Positions 37,061 to 64,000 of a stretch of 64,000 bases of DNA are shown here, piece by piece (position 1 is the stretch's first letter; each line of letters opens with the position of its first letter). The DNA is from Cristatella mucedo (taxonomy: Eukaryota; Bryozoa; Phylactolaemata; Cristatellidae). The position numbers were made by a program, and so were the translations under genes. The notes beneath the pieces were generated by a model. That model was given only the letters and a program-made list of their open reading frames with translations, had not been told where the DNA came from and did not search any database. The stretch is taken from the NCBI GenBank assembly GCA_009760855.2, contig WPIO01000042.1, positions 3,120,001 through 3,184,000 on the forward strand, given 5' to 3'.

Positions 37061-37079
37061 GTAGACAGTCCCTGAGGGT

Positions 37080-37565
37080 AAGACTTGTAAAATCTACATC
37101 GGTCCATGCATCTGTGACTTCCCATCTTGAATTCTGTGACTCACTGCTTGCTGGACTACCGGCATGTGCACTCAAGCGTTTAAAGCTGGTGAAAAACTTA
37201 GCGCTTGGCTTGTCTGTCGTGAGCGTCGCAGTTGCCACATCATACAAAGCCTGGAGCTCACTCCCGACTTGCGTCACGACATCCCCTGACTTGACCACAT
37301 TTAGAAAGAAAATGAAAACGCATATGTTTTTCATTTGGTGGGTCCATGTGATTTATGCGTTTATGCGTCATGACACCGTGCATTCTGCCACTAACCAGAC
37401 TTGCATGCTGACCCTGTGCATGTCACCCTTAATCATGTTATTCTTGTTGTTTATTGAGCTTGCTACCACTAGCCACTCGATCGTGCTTCCTTTGCAGCAA
37501 ATGTAAAGTGCCTAAAAAGAGATTGGTTTCTCTGAGGGCGCTATTTCAAATGCATTATTACTATT
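37080..37565 (+). mobile_element. LINE family A, internally deleted
   Basis: FCDSLLAGLPACALKRLKLV joins abruptly to AWSSLPTCVTTSPDLTTF, so the middle of the C-terminal ORF is deleted. The family-A tail and (ATT)n follow. Confidence 0.8.
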
Positions 37566-37569
37566 ATTA

Positions 37570-38640
37570 TCTAGTGTAGTCGCACAACCCGCAAGATTTT
37601 CATTTAGGCGTTATATTTATTATTTAAAGAGCTTGCGTAAGCAGATTCTGAAGAAATATCCTCAGTCTCAACATTCGCATAGGAAGGTCTTAGGGGGACG
37701 TTGCTCAGAAGTATGCAAGATCTGCCGGTCCACAGTTGTCTGCATTCTACGTCTAAGCCAGGGGGCAGACTTGACGCCTTCTTCATGCACATTGCCTACT
37801 TGGAACAACCGAGAACCGGAGGCAGTCTCCTTCTTCTAAGTTCAATTACGAATTAGGAAACATATTGATTACTGCCTGGCATTGTTCGAGATATTCTGAA
37901 TAAACGTTTGTAAAAAACCCAACGGTGAGCATTGGGGAGCCGCAGCTTTACTGGTCATCACATTTAATTTTTCACCTGGCAGCTCGTCAAACAGCTGGCT
38001 GCGATGGGCAGGTTGGCTGAGGTTCAAAGGGCTACCAACGGAGTTCGCATGGGCATTTCCGATCACCAGCTTACGAAATAGGTGAGCTGGCTTCGAAGGT
38101 AGGTAGTCGGGCAATAGCATAGCCGGAGAGATGTAAAAAGATTCAATCTAGCCCCCCCCACTTCGCTTATAATATTGCGAACTGACTCGCACGAGCGAGG
38201 GGTGCCTCACAGAATGCTCCGTTCGGCCCTCCTCCGGTAAGCCTGGTGGCCGCCTCGGGCAGGAGACAAAATCCCGAGCCTTCGTGCCCTAACCCTGACT
38301 CCTCCTCGACCCGTCGGCAAAAGTCCGGTAGCCGCTCTTCGCGCCGCCCGCAATGGCTCTTCAGAGTTATCAGAAATAATGGAGGGACCCGCCAGTAAGA
38401 GCCTGAGCTGAGCTCTGTGAGCCCACTGCCATGTAAACCCTGTCTGGCGATGATGACGTCAGTGAAAATTCTACAAATGTGATAGCTCTATTAAAAAGAA
38501 TTAGAGGCCCAGCAGACGTTGAACCTGAATCTGTTCGCCAAGGATTCGAGGACCGGCAAAGTTCTTTTTAGCCCCCAATTAAAAGAGTCGGTAGCCCCTT
38601 CTGAAAAAGCTATTAGAAGAAGGCTTGCGATTAAGGCGCT
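37570..38640. other. Unassigned sequence
   Basis: No exon or known repeat recognised. Confidence 0.5.
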
Positions 38641-38641
38641 C

Positions 38642-38799
<158 letters not shown>

Positions 38800-38800
<1 letters not shown>

Positions 38801-40843
38801 GTGGTTCGGCATACAGAACACTGGTCCAGAACAACGCCAACGGTTTATTGCACATAGCACGGAGCAGCAAGACGCACGACTGCCTTTGCCCCCTTCTCAC
38901 ACTCGAGTCCCCTCTCTCCTCCCCTCGGGCTGTCCTTTGGCCGACCCCGATGGTGAATCCACCATCTGTTCACCAGCGGGTTACCGGCCTGTGTCAACGC
39001 CTCACTAGAAGCTGACCACAGCTGTGCACAGGCCACTCTCGACGATGCTCCCAACAGCTGTTTAGGAAAGGAGCTGTACCAGCCCGCATGCAATCGAACT
39101 ACACGCCCCCTTGACATTAAGGTCACAAGTTTGCAGCACCAACACATGTAGCTGCAATGTACAGGGCAGCATGAACGAGCCTATCTACAAACCATACAAA
39201 GTAGACCCTACACATCCTCGACATAGCAGCTAACATCAATAGCTGACCCCACAGGCTACCTGACGGCTGATCGCTAGAGGCGAGCTGGTGCACGGCCTTT
39301 TGCGACCAGCCGGCAACGTGAGCCACCGGCCATTGTCATCGAGCTGACGTCCACAGCCACTGTTTTTCGGACCTCCACCAGCTGTCGCTCTATCCGCCTC
39401 TGCCGATTCTGACGCCGCGGCTCCGATATACGCAGCTGTTTCTCCGTCCTGCGTACCCTCTCCAACCCGGGCAGTCTCTCCGGCCTGCATAATCTCTGCG
39501 GCCTGCACAAAAAACTCCCTCCTGGACAGCCTCTCCGTCCTGTGCAGACTCTTCGGTCTGCACACAATCTGCGGCCAGCACAAACTCGCCTTCCTGGACA
39601 GTCTTGCCGTCCTGTGCAGACTCTTCGGTCTGCACACACTCTCCGGCCTGTGCCGCGTCACAGCCCACCGGCTGGTCGCAGTCCAACGTCACCTTCATGG
39701 CTTGCACTCCATCGCAGGCCAATGCCTCTGTCGCGGACGCCGCCGACCCTGTCTCGGATGCCGCCGACCCTGTCGCGAACGCCGCCGACCCGGTCGCGAA
39801 CGCCGCCGACCCGGTCGCGGACGCCGCCGACCCTGCCGCGGACGCCGCCGACCCTGCCGCGGACGCCGCCGACCCTGCCGCGGACGCCGCTGACCCTGCC
39901 GCTGACGCCGCCGACTCTGCCGCTGACGCCGCCGACTCTGCCGCTGACACCACCGACTCTGCCGCTGACGCCACCGACTCTGCCGCTGACGCCGCCGACT
40001 CTCCGTGCATCGTCTCACTCTCTGTCGCCTCGGCCACACCACTGACCGTTGCCTCGCACAACCCCGTTGCTTCGTGGAACACCATCGCAGCCTGATCAAC
40101 AGTTGCCGCTTTGAGAGCCGTTGCCTGCTGCCACGGGGTGGCAGCCTGACAAACCTCTGTCGCCTGGCACACAGTCGGTGATCGCTGCTGCCGCTTCCGG
40201 TCGCTCCTGTCGGCCCTCTCAGTCCGACCAGCATTTACCCGATCAGCGTGCAGCAATCGCGCTCTACCGGCCGGCGCGAGGTGAATGCCCTCACTAGGGC
40301 CTCACGAAGCTTGGCATAGTCATCCTGAACTTCCTGCGGGAGCCCCGAGGCAAACGTGAAGGCCCCGCCTTGCATCGCAAGGAGCAAAAACAAGTGGCAC
40401 TCACTCGGTTCGTAGCCACTTTTCTCGATCTGCGTCTCGAAGTTCAGCAGCCAGTCAACGAAATCTCCGAAGCCATCAAAGCCTAGGGACGCTGCACAAG
40501 ACATCTCCCAGGGCGTCATCGGCTCTATCCCATGAAATAGGTTTTGGTTCAGCATATAGAAAGCCGGCCCAGAACAACGCCAATGGTTTATTGCACAAGG
40601 CACGGAGCAGCAAGACGCACGACTGCCTTCGCCCCCTTCTCACACAAGTTTCCTCTCCTCCCGTCGGGCTGTCCCTTGGCCGACCCCGATGGTGAATCCA
40701 CCATCTGTTCACCAGCGGGTTATCGGCCTGTGTCAAAGCTTTATTAGAAGCTGACCACAGCTGTGTACATGCCCCTCTCGACGATGCTCCCAAGAGCTGT
40801 TTAGGAAAGGAGCGGTACCAGCCCGCATGCAATCGAACTACAA
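38800..40843 (-). mobile_element. Short gypsy-like element: two LTR-like ends around a gag remnant
   Basis: LTR-like segments at about 40843-40544 and 39120-38800 are close copies (TGGTGAATCCACCATCTGTT, CACCAGCGGGTTA, GAAGCTGACCACAGCTGTG), each carrying AATAAA in the minus sense. Between them lie gag (FDGFGDFVDWLLNFETQIE, LLLAMQGGAFTFASGLP; about 40500-40260) and a 21-bp minisatellite. There is no pol, so it is a non-autonomous or deleted copy. Confidence 0.7.
39732..40001. repeat. 21-bp coding-type minisatellite
   Basis: About 13 copies of a 21-bp unit (CCTGCCGCGGACGCCGCCGAC type). Because 21 is a multiple of three, it reads as a seven-residue Ala/Ser/Gly repeat on the minus strand and keeps frames open, giving a misleading 288-codon frame. 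Confidence 0.9.
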
Positions 40844-40929
40844 GAGAGAGAGAGAGGAGGGAGAGAGATGGAGAGCGACGGGGAAAGAGAGGGAAACACA
40901 TAGAGAGGGGAATGGGAGAGAGGGAGGGA

Positions 40930-40984
<55 letters not shown>

Positions 40985-41086
40985 GAAGAGAGACGGGAAA
41001 GAGAGGGTAACACAGAGAGGGAGGGAGGAAGAGAAAGAGAAAGGGGGAGAGAGAGGGAGAGAGAGAAAGAGTGGGAGAGATAAGCA

Positions 41087-41128
<42 letters not shown>
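40843..41128. repeat. Imperfect (GA)n / purine-only tract
   Basis: Nearly 290 bp of almost pure purine on the plus strand, directly abutting the other end of the gypsy-like element, mirroring the GA tract at 38645-38800. Confidence 0.95.
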
Positions 41129-41130
<2 letters not shown>

Positions 41131-41459
41131 AGCTCCCCATAAGCCGCTCCCAAAGGACACGTGATTGCCACAGGGGGAACGTAGGGTTATCGGTCTTTGC
41201 TGGGGCTGAGTATTCTCAGATACTTGCATACAGCCGATTTCTTGACTGCAAGCGCAAGGGCCTGGCAGGGACAGTCATCAATATTTAGGAATTGCACTTT
41301 AAATGACTTTCTGCCCTTTCGCAACTTATATTATGGCTCGTTCCAGTTTGACTATCGAGAGATCATCAGCTGATAAGAAGGCACAAACAGATACTCATAC
41401 TACCAGATGATGGGTGCTGAGGAAGGAGGTAATGATGGTGCTAAAAAAAAATATAGTGG

Positions 41460-41613
41460 CTGACTTAAAAGACTCATTTGTATAGGGTAAAAGAGCCTTG
41501 ACGGCCATTACCGCCGCTTGCAGTTGGCAATCAAGGATCGCCCATTGCAGGATTCGAACCCACAGCCTGGATTGTGAAGGGCTAGCACACTTCCCCTTGA
41601 CTACCGCGGCCCC
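41460..41613 (-). mobile_element. tRNA-derived SINE, family 2
   Basis: B box GGGTTCGAATCC in reverse complement, and the body CAATCAAGGATCGCC, TGACGGCCATTACC. Confidence 0.75.
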
Positions 41614-41712
41614 TGATCTCTCAAGTCGCGGTATGTAGTAGATTCATCGCTCTCATAGTCATGCAATCTGTGCCTTTCACATGGCCGTAACAGATGAGGA
41701 ACAATATAACAA

Positions 41713-41979
41713 TAATACAATTCATTTGTATAGCACCCCAAGAGAAATTAATCTCTCTATTCAGGCGCTTTATATATGCCTCGGGGCTGGAGCCCACGAC
41801 CTCAGCTAGACCGTAGTCGGGGCGAGCACCTTACCTGCTGGACCAAACCAGCTCGGTGGCTTACTGGTTTGGCTCAGTGGATAAGGTGCTCGCCCCGACC
41901 AAGGTTGTGCGCTCGAGACCTGTGGCATATGTGAAGCGCCTGAATAGAGATTAAGTTATCTAATGGCGCTATATCAGTG

Positions 41980-41984
<5 letters not shown>
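41713..41984. mobile_element. Head-to-head pair of family-1 SINEs
   Basis: A minus-strand copy (41713-41863) meets a plus-strand copy (41862-41984) head to head at GCTCGGTGGCTTACTGG. Each has A and B boxes and the GCGCC/GGCGC tail; the second runs into an 84-bp (AT)n array. Together they form a roughly 120-bp-arm inverted repeat. Confidence 0.8.

Positions 41985-42066
<82 letters not shown>
41983..42066. repeat. (AT)n microsatellite
   Basis: About 42 pure AT units at the 3' end of a family-1 SINE. Confidence 0.98.
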
Positions 42067-42069
<3 letters not shown>

Positions 42070-43386
42070 AGTCTGATCCACCGTGTGAGAGAGCTCAGTG
42101 TCTTCTGCTGTCCTATGTACAGTCCTATCCAGTATTCCAACATTTTGGCACCGAGACCTTTCTTTTTTCACCCCTTCTTGCGTCAGACCATCTCCAATGC
42201 CACACTTTTCGTGCATCCTGTCTTTAGGTGAATGTCCTAGTTAGACATTAAATTTGTTGTCCCAACTCCAAAGTCTCCCACCGGATGTTCCCATAAAGTC
42301 TGGATTCGACAGTCATCACTTGAATCTGACTCAAGGTCAGTGTGCACGAACGGTGAATTTGCTAAAAGGTGTTTCCAAAAGGCTGTCTGAGGCTTGACCA
42401 CTGCAAAGCACTCCAGCTACGTAGGTAAACTGCTAACTCCTAGCCTCAGTATATGAAGCTTTCAATGTTCGACATCTAAACGCTATATGCAATCGTCTGG
42501 CTGTTTAAGATGAAACCGACGTCAACGCTCGAAGAGTCATGCACATTTTAGCTGACCGGCATTCTTAGATCGGGCAATTGTATAATCAGGTCGGCCAACA
42601 ATAAATTTTCGGGAGCTAAAAGGCAGCCTGCTAAAATTTCTTTACTTGATAGTTCAGGCAGCCGTTATCTTAGCACATTCCAGGTATGAACTCTTTACTT
42701 CGGTCCCAGGATCAGACATCAAGTAGCAGACCCTCCTGCCAGCATATAGCCCTCAAGGCCTCGAACATCTTGCAGGTCAGTGCAACGAGATAGGCAAACC
42801 ATGTACAAGAAGAAAAAGTTCACACAGACCTTTATTAATTTAAGGTATAAAAGCAAGCACCGTCTTGACGGTAATTCAGGTGTCATAGGCAAATATACCA
42901 AGAGCACAGTGACGTAAGTGTGAACAAAGTATAGGTATGTAGTATAAATCTATATGAAGAGGATAACGTTTCCCAAAAAATGCTATACGTTCTATATGAC
43001 CAGCAGAGGGCACTGCTGTCGAGACTCTGGTGCTGCCTGAGCAGTGAACGACAAGCAGATCCTCCAAGACATGACAAGTTTACAAGATATAATATCGAAA
43101 ATAAGCTACTCATGATAAGAATAATGTTGCGTTGGACAAACATACGGGTGACTTGCGACATTAACAGTTAACAAAACGGACGGACCGCACGACTTGCTAA
43201 CTAAAGAATTCCATTTACGGCAAGGCTGCTACAATAAGTAGGACTAGCCAGTAGCCGGATGCAAATAAATCCAGCAGCACCTCGTGGGGCCATCAGCACT
43301 GTCTCACTCAATCACGACTAGGGCCGATGCCAGCAATCTGGGCGATTAAGATGAGCCTGGCCGACAGTCGCCGTCCCATCCGATCG
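42067..43386 (-). other. 3' UTR and downstream flank of the p53-family gene
   Basis: From the stop at 43387 leftwards: about 550 nt of likely 3' UTR to the AATAAA at 42836-42831, then unassigned sequence. Confidence 0.4.
42831..42836 (-). terminator. Candidate polyadenylation signal of the p53-family gene
   Basis: AATAAA on the minus strand about 550 nt downstream of the stop codon, the first consensus hexamer I see after the stop. It implies a 3' UTR of roughly 0.55-0.6 kb. Unproven without transcripts. Confidence 0.4.
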
Positions 43387-61099
<17,713 letters not shown>

Positions 61100-62454
61100 C
61101 TTGCAACCGCCGGCGAACAATCGCGACTGGGGCCTCGTCAAATATACGCGTTCGGTCCGTATCGATCTGCCCAAGGGTCGGAAAAAAGGCGCGCGGCTGC
61201 AGTGCTGCGGAGCGTGGCCAGCCTGCCGGAAAATGGCGGCTTGCGGCAACGAATGCGCACTAGCTTGCCGTCGGAGTCGCGTCCGAACACCCGAAGCGAC
61301 TTCGAACGATGGGTGGCGCTACGCCGTCGTTTCTTAATAGGACACGCAGAGGACGCCTGGCGGGGCAAGCGGCAGCGCTACGTTCAGAGCGGGTCACGTA
61401 CGGGGTAGGGGGAGGGAGGACGACGACGGGGAGGGGGGGCTCGCCCGAGCGGACAGCGAGACAATGCCGAGGGCGACCGGGGCGTCAGTGCAGCTAGCTC
61501 CCGCGAGCTGCACGGCACAAGCGAAGCAAAGCGACAGGCGGAAAAGCGTCGGTGGAAACACGCCGGCCGAAACAGCCACCGCAGCGGTAGCTCGTTTCTC
61601 CCCCCCCCCCTGCCCGGCAGCGTGCTAGACAGAGCGACGCTCTCGAGGACGCACCGAAAGACAGCTGGCGGGTACCGGCAGCGTAGCCGACGCCGCTGCC
61701 GCCCTCGCCGCAGCTGAAAGCTATGAGCGTCGCTGCGCACCTTCCGGCGCCTCCGACGTCTGCACGCCCGGCACACCGGCGCCGCCGTATAATGGTAGAC
61801 GGGGGGGGGGCAGCGACCTACGGCAGCGGGATTAGCCTCGTTCGCATCCCATTCGCAATTCGCGCCGGTCCTCTGGACAGACGCTAATCGTGCGAGCTGC
61901 TTTCAGGTTCTATTGCGGCAAAACAGTGCGAAAGCTCTTTCTTCCGACCGACGCACTTACCGGCGCGTTGCTGCCTTACAGCAGCAGCGATCAACCACGC
62001 GGTCGGGCGTCCGAGGCCAATGCGGTGTGAAACGAGCCCACAATGCTCAGCTGCTCCGGTCCCTCTGCAGACGCGTTTCAGCGGCTGACCGTCGGTGGCT
62101 CGTAAGTTTGTGACCGGCTGCGCTAGCGACGAATCTTTGCTAAAAAAAAATTTAGCTGTCACTTTTCTGCGCTTGCCGATTCCCGGTCTACGCGGTGGAG
62201 GGAGACGGTCGCGTCTCAAGCCGACCAGCGAAGCCGGCGCGCCGGTTTCAAACGGCGACAGCTACGCCCATCCGTCAGCACTTTCGCTTGCCGACCGTGG
62301 CCGCGAGCACGGTCGTCACCTCCGCGCGCACGCTCCGAGGTCCTCCGGTTTTTTCGACGGGCTGGTGGGCGGACGGACTTATTGTCGCTCGTCCGCCAGC
62401 CAGTAGAGCGACGCTAGCGTCGACGTGGCCGGCCATCGTCAGTGCTTCCGAGAC

Positions 62455-63070
62455 CTTGAATAATAATACTAATAATAACGCATTTGATATAACGCCCTTT
62501 GTGAACTCAATCCCTTTCTAGGCACTGTACATTTTCTGCAAATGAACACGATCGAATGGTTAGTGGTGGCATGCTCAATGACAGCAAGAATAACATGGTT
62601 AGGGCAGCATGCAAATATGGTTAGTGGCAACATGCACAGTGTCAGGACGTATAAGCACGTAGACGACGAATCACAGGGACCCACTAAATACTGTCATAAA
62701 TAGATGCGTTTTTAGTTTCTTTTTAAATGTGGTCAAGTCAGGGGATGTCTTGCCGCAAGTCGGAAGTGAGTTCCATGCTTTGTGAGCATACGAACTAAGG
62801 GCATGGCCTCCAAAGGATCGAGCGAGGTAAAGGTTAGCGATTAAATTCCGAAAAGCGAGTGGTACGATGTTTGGCCTGGTAGAGGAGTAGATCTGATAGG
62901 TAGGCTGGAGCTAAATAATAAAGGGACCTAAAAGCAAGTGACAGAACCTGAAGTCGATGCATTGCTTGACTGGGAGCCAGTGCAGGTCGGTGAGAAGTGG
63001 TGTGATGTGGCAACTGCGACGATCACGACAGACAAGCCTTGCTGCTGAGGTTTGCACCAGCTGTAAGCGC
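62455..63070 (-). mobile_element. LINE family A, C-terminal ORF and tail
   Basis: Reverse-complement tail at 62455-62545 (AATAATACTAATAATAACG, GCCCTTTGTGAACTC) and decayed ORF up to about 63070. It marks the right edge of the CpG-rich region. Confidence 0.75.
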
Positions 63071-63217
63071 CCGATGATTGCCGGAGCCTAAGCTGCTCCC
63101 TAATCTGCACAAGGCTGTTCGGCCAGTCAATGGTAACAGCCTGCATGCACTGCGTGCCGTGCTTTCGGAAAAAGGATTAACTATAAGCTTGATTAGGTTT
63201 AGCTGCAGTATTTGTTG

Positions 63218-63220
<3 letters not shown>

Positions 63221-63269
<49 letters not shown>

Positions 63270-63345
63270 GACAGAGACAGACAGACAGAGACAGAGAGAC
63301 AGACAGACAGAGGGAGGTAGTTAGGGAGAGAGAGAATAGAGGTAG
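63221..63345. repeat. (GA)n/(GACA)n microsatellite
   Basis: GA units passing into GACAGACAGAGA and back to GA. Confidence 0.95.
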
Positions 63346-63839
63346 GGGAAAGGGAGCAGTTTTTTCGTTTCGGAATTTTGGCAGCTAGTTGATCTAATGA
63401 GCTGGTCGATGGTACTTGCTGTACTTGCTTTGCGGCAGAATACACTGTCCGAGTGGCAGAGTGGATGCTGGCTGCAGTAGTGGCACAGAAGAGCTCTTTT
63501 GTATGGCTTCACGGTAGGAATCGTCCAAAGGTCTTTGAGGATAGGCAGGTGTTGCATTCACCCTCAGAGCCATCGTTCTGGCCATTGCTGTACTGTGCCA
63601 TACGATGCCGCCACATACAGTGAATGGCTGACGGCTCAGCCAACTTCTACTGCCTGTGCCAAGCCTGCCCACTTGATAGGCTGGCAAAGGAATCCTGCTT
63701 AATATTTCAGCCTAAAACGTTACAACGGCGCATTAGATGACAGCCATATTGCTCAAAGCTCCTAGATGTACATCGAAGTGTTTGGAAGGCCGGCCTGAGT
63801 CAAGGTAGGCTACATCAGCTCGGCACCCTAACCAGACAG

Positions 63840-64000
63840 AGCTGCTGCTGCTTTCTCTGTCTCTTGCTGCTGCCTCTGCTGTTGCTTCTGCTGCATCCAC
63901 TATATTCTCTGCCTTCTCTGCTGCTGCTACTGCTTTCCCTGCCTCTGTTGCATCCTCTGATGCTGCTGCTTCTATTTCTGCTGCTGCTGCCTCTGCTGCT
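63840..64000. repeat. Imperfect CTG/TCTGCTGC-rich tract at window edge
   Basis: Interspersed CTGCTGCTG and TCTGCC units running off the right end. The minus strand reads as an Ala/Glu-rich open frame, most likely low complexity and not a proven gene. Confidence 0.7.

Noticed and set aside
39390-40256. 288-codon minus-strand frame rich in SAASAAE/G units
   Set aside because: Driven by the 21-bp minisatellite inside a decayed gypsy element; no domain, no splice or start support.

Overview
This is a eukaryotic (animal) genomic window, almost certainly from a lophotrochozoan and most likely a mollusc. The evidence is split genes with GT-AG introns, very long (TC)n/(CA)n/(TA)n arrays, many dead CR1/L2-like LINE copies with (ATT)n tails, tRNA-derived SINEs, and a p53/p63/p73-family gene whose DNA-binding and SAM domains most resemble the squid p53-type protein as I remember it. 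Most of the DNA is repeats and introns. Long open frames over microsatellites are not genes.

Two genes can be identified, both on the minus strand. (1) RER1, the Golgi-to-ER retrieval receptor: a first coding exon at 10724-10810 and a second at 4558-4662. The reading frames join exactly, and the remaining exons lie off the left edge. (2) A p53/p63/p73-family transcription factor from 61099 down to 43387. Fourteen coding exons join without a frame error into 2034 nt (677 aa plus stop). They carry an N-terminal acidic segment (exons 1-2), a complete p53 DNA-binding domain (exons 6-9), a nuclear localisation signal plus a nine-aspartate run (exon 10), a tetramerisation domain (exons 10-11), a SAM domain (exons 12-14) and a duplicated C-terminal motif. 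A CpG-rich region (about 60.85-62.45 kb) sits at its 5' end. A second ATG-containing exon at 59463-59567, beside its own CpG-rich segment and in a compatible phase, may be an alternative (deltaN-like) start or the first exon of another gene.

Layout. 1-4.5 kb: degenerate LINEs (the fullest RT remnant is at 1.5-3.1 kb) in or beyond RER1 intron 2. 4.5-10.8 kb: RER1 exons 1-2 and the intron between them, holding LINE fragments and an unidentified decayed coding stretch. 11-20 kb: LINE and SINE debris, TA arrays, otherwise unassigned. 20.2-23.1 kb: a 20-bp minisatellite, a CpG-rich block with strong palindromes, and a hAT transposase remnant split by a LINE tail. 24-31 kb: LINE copies, one cut by a TA-flanked MITE. 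32-41 kb: decayed minus-strand Ty3/gypsy elements (gag, RNase H and integrase remains, three related LTR-like segments, a 21-bp minisatellite). 41-43 kb: SINEs and an (AT)n array. 43.4-61.1 kb: the p53-family gene, its introns carrying LINEs, SINEs and long CA/GT arrays. 61-64 kb: CpG-rich promoter region, then a LINE and simple repeats.

The two genes are unrelated in function: RER1 acts in membrane trafficking, the p53-family factor in transcription. The repeats show one consistent relationship: LINE family A and SINE family 1 end in the same kind of GCGCC...GGCGC hairpin tail followed by ATT repeats, which suggests that the LINE machinery mobilised the SINEs.
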